Below, piece after piece: positions 7,328 through 8,445 of a DNA stretch of 8,445 nucleotides (positions are counted from its first letter, which is position 1; each line of letters begins with the position of its first letter). Position numbers and translations under genes: made by a program. Under the pieces are notes generated by a model, which had not been told where the DNA came from, did no database searches, and worked only from the letters and a program-made list of their open reading frames with translations. The stretch is from assembly GCA_003483345.1 (NCBI GenBank), contig DMWH01000198.1:1-8445 (forward strand), read 5' to 3'. The stretch comes from Clostridiales bacterium (GTDB lineage: Bacteria > Bacillota > Clostridia > Tissierellales > Sedimentibacteraceae).

Positions 7328-8027
7328 TTCTGAATACCTCCTTATATATTCCTTCAACCGACAATTGCCTTTCCTGCCTTAATTCTTCAGCATCGCCGAA
7401 AACCTCTACAATACCTTCTTTTAAGAAAATAACGGTATCAAGTATTTTTTCAATTTCACTGACTAAATGTGTTGAAATAATAATTATTTTATTTTCACTG
7501 TGAGATTTTGCAATTAAATCCAAAATGGTATCCCTTGATAAAACATCTACACCGTTCAAAGGTTCGTCAAGCATGTATATTTGTGCATCTCTCGATAATG
7601 CAATAACCGTCTTAAGCTTTCCGATTTGACCCGATGACAAATTTGAAATTTTAATGTCTGAATTTACGTCTATATCATTTAAAAGATTAACGGCATAATC
7701 ATACCTGAAATCTTCATACATTGTATTGTAGTATTTTAATATATCAATGACTTTAAAATTTTCATACAAATAGTTTTCTGTAGGCATGTATGAAACATAT
7801 GCCTTGGACTTGTAGGATAACATTTCGTCATTTATTAATACACTGCCGCTTGTTTGCTTATGAAGACCTGCCACAACTTTCATAAGAGTGGTTTTGCCGC
7901 TTCCGTTTGGCCCAAGTAAGCCGTAAATTTTACCTTGCTCAAAATCCAAGCTGACATTTTCCAGTGCTGTTTTATTGTAATATCTTTTTGTTAAATCAGT
8001 AATTTTTAACACACTCAATTTATTCAT
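7320..8027 (-). CDS. ABC transporter ATP-binding protein
   Basis: This 235-residue single nucleotide-binding domain has Walker A GPNGSGKT (39-46), signature LSSGQ (130-134), Walker B IYMLDEP (150-156), a D-loop around GVDVLS (159-164) and the switch His187 (ISTHL). The Q-loop is odd: YMPTEN (80-85) has Thr or Glu where Gln is expected, and the signature is followed by IGKLK rather than the common QR. This variation fits the drug/peptide-export type ATPases linked to GntR regulators. It powers the permease encoded next. The ATG at 8027 overlaps the GntR gene by 8 bases (ATGAATAA), suggesting stop-restart coupling. Its Shine-Dalgarno (GAAGGG) is only one base away. An in-frame TTG at 8018 would have better spacing, so the exact start is uncertain by three codons. 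Confidence 0.93.
   Translation of the reverse strand: MNKLSVLKITDLTKRYYNKTALENVSLDFEQGKIYGLLGPNGSGKTTLMKVVAGLHKQTSGSVLINDEMLSYKSKAYVSYMPTENYLYENFKVIDILKYYNTMYEDFRYDYAVNLLNDIDVNSDIKISNLSSGQIGKLKTVIALSRDAQIYMLDEPLNGVDVLSRDTILDLIAKSHSENKIIIISTHLVSEIEKILDTVIFLKEGIVEVFGDAEELRQERQLSVEGIYKEVFRNA
7337..7342 (-). promoter_or_regulatory. Ribosome binding site that fixes the permease start
   Basis: AGGAGG (inside AAGGAGGT) sits nine bases before the ATG at 7327 and within the end of the ATPase gene. The upstream TTG at 7357 has no comparable site, so this sequence decides the start. Confidence 0.8.
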
Positions 8028-8391
8028 TCCCTTCTAAATAATTATTTTCTGTTTCGATAAATTTAATCATATCTTCCTTGGTGTATCCTAATTGTTTCAT
8101 TCCATCAATAAATGCAGTGATTTGATTTTTAGCCATTGTGTATCTTAATTTTTCAATTATTTGGTCAGATTCTGTTATGAATGTTCCCAAACCTCTTTTT
8201 GTAAATACTATTTCCTCATTTTCCAACTCCCTATATACTCGTGCAACCGTATTGAAATTTATACCTAATTCATTGGAGTAGTCTCTTGAAGAAGGCATTT
8301 TTTCTCCGGGCTTTAGTTTCCCTGAAACTATATCTTGTTTAATCTTTTCTATTACTTGTAGATATATAGGTATATTGTTATTGAATTCCAA
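8020..8391 (-). CDS. GntR-family transcriptional regulator, YtrA subfamily
   Basis: This 123-residue protein has an N-terminal winged helix-turn-helix (about 7-72) of GntR type: IPIYLQVIEKIKQDIVSGKL, then the recognition region MPSSRDYSNELGINFNTVAR (32-51) and the wing TKRGLGTFI (64-72). The short C-terminal part (about 73-118, two helices) is the small dimerisation region of YtrA-type members, too small for the ligand domains of FadR or HutC types. Such repressors usually control their own operon with adjacent ABC transporter genes, as here. The start is TTG at 8391: it has AAGAAGGTGA four bases upstream, nine of ten matches to the anti-Shine-Dalgarno complement, and the next in-frame ATG (residue 32) would delete half the DNA-binding domain. 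The inducer is unknown. Confidence 0.93.
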   Translation of the reverse strand: MEFNNNIPIYLQVIEKIKQDIVSGKLKPGEKMPSSRDYSNELGINFNTVARVYRELENEEIVFTKRGLGTFITESDQIIEKLRYTMAKNQITAFIDGMKQLGYTKEDMIKFIETENNYLEGNE

Positions 8392-8395
8392 CTTA

Positions 8396-8405
8396 TCACC
8401 TTCTT
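8396..8405 (-). promoter_or_regulatory. Strong ribosome binding site for the TTG start of the GntR gene
   Basis: AAGAAGGTGA on the minus strand matches the 16S rRNA anti-Shine-Dalgarno complement AAGGAGGTGA at nine of ten positions and lies four bases before the TTG at 8391. It supports the non-ATG start. Confidence 0.75.
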
Positions 8406-8410
8406 TTGTA

Positions 8411-8442
8411 TATTAGTGTCATAGTAGAATAGTATACTAATA
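8411..8442. promoter_or_regulatory. Candidate promoter/operator of the GntR/ABC operon
   Basis: The 54 bases upstream of the GntR gene up to the window edge contain a perfect palindrome TAGTATACTA (8430-8439) and a wider inverted repeat TATTAGT (8411-8417) / ACTAATA (8436-8442). Minus-strand TATACT (8431-8436) inside the palindrome resembles a -10 box; its -35 would be beyond the window. Binding by the operon's own GntR repressor is a reasonable inference, but the repeat is short and the region AT-rich. Confidence 0.35.
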
Positions 8443-8445
8443 CTT

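Noticed and set aside
7328..7357. Ten-residue N-terminal extension of the permease from TTG at 7357
   Set aside because: There is no good ribosome binding site before the TTG, while ATG 7327 has AGGAGG at nine bases and gives the typical short overlap.
1..8445. Mobile elements, CRISPR arrays, tRNA or rRNA genes
   Set aside because: No transposase or integrase reading frame, regularly spaced repeats or RNA gene signatures were found; nearly all the window is accounted for by eight coding genes.

Overview
The window looks like low-GC Firmicutes chromosome, probably Clostridia or a related anaerobic lineage. The DNA is strongly AT-rich, Shine-Dalgarno sites are purine-rich and close to consensus, genes are tightly packed, and the proteins resemble clostridial and bacillar families. 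TAA, TAG and TGA are all used as stops, so the code is standard. The genus cannot be named from the sequence alone. All eight recognised genes lie on the minus strand, so transcription runs from high to low coordinates.

Region 1 (8445 down to about 5650) is a compact four-gene unit. It encodes a small YtrA-type GntR repressor (8020-8391, TTG start), an ABC transporter ATPase (7320-8027), an ABC-2-like membrane permease (6548-7327, start revised) and a lipoprotein with DUF4097-like beta-repeats (5693-6535). The first three genes overlap by 8 bases at each junction, and the fourth follows after 12 bases. A hairpin with a U-tract at 5653-5683 closes the unit. The layout matches self-regulated GntR/ABC cassettes that respond to cell-envelope stress or antimicrobial peptides. 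The substrate cannot be read from the sequence.

Region 2 (5514-5692) is the only sizeable non-coding gap. It holds that terminator, one or two candidate promoters for the next operon, and short palindromes overlapping the better -10 box.

Region 3 (5513 down to 1) is a glycogen biosynthesis operon in the order glgB-glgC-glgD-glgA, the same order as in Bacillus glgBCDAP. GlgC makes ADP-glucose, and GlgD is a catalytically degenerate GlgC paralogue that probably acts as its partner subunit. GlgA extends alpha-1,4 chains and GlgB adds alpha-1,6 branches. The genes overlap or nearly touch, which suggests translational coupling. glgA runs off the left edge, lacking roughly its last 35-40 residues, and any glgP downstream is outside the window.

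Nothing here is clearly a new system. The items most worth a second look are the uncharacterised DUF4097 lipoprotein inside a GntR/ABC cassette, the loss of catalytic motifs in GlgD, a Lys-to-Ala change in the GlgA substrate motif, and the palindromes at the two promoter regions.
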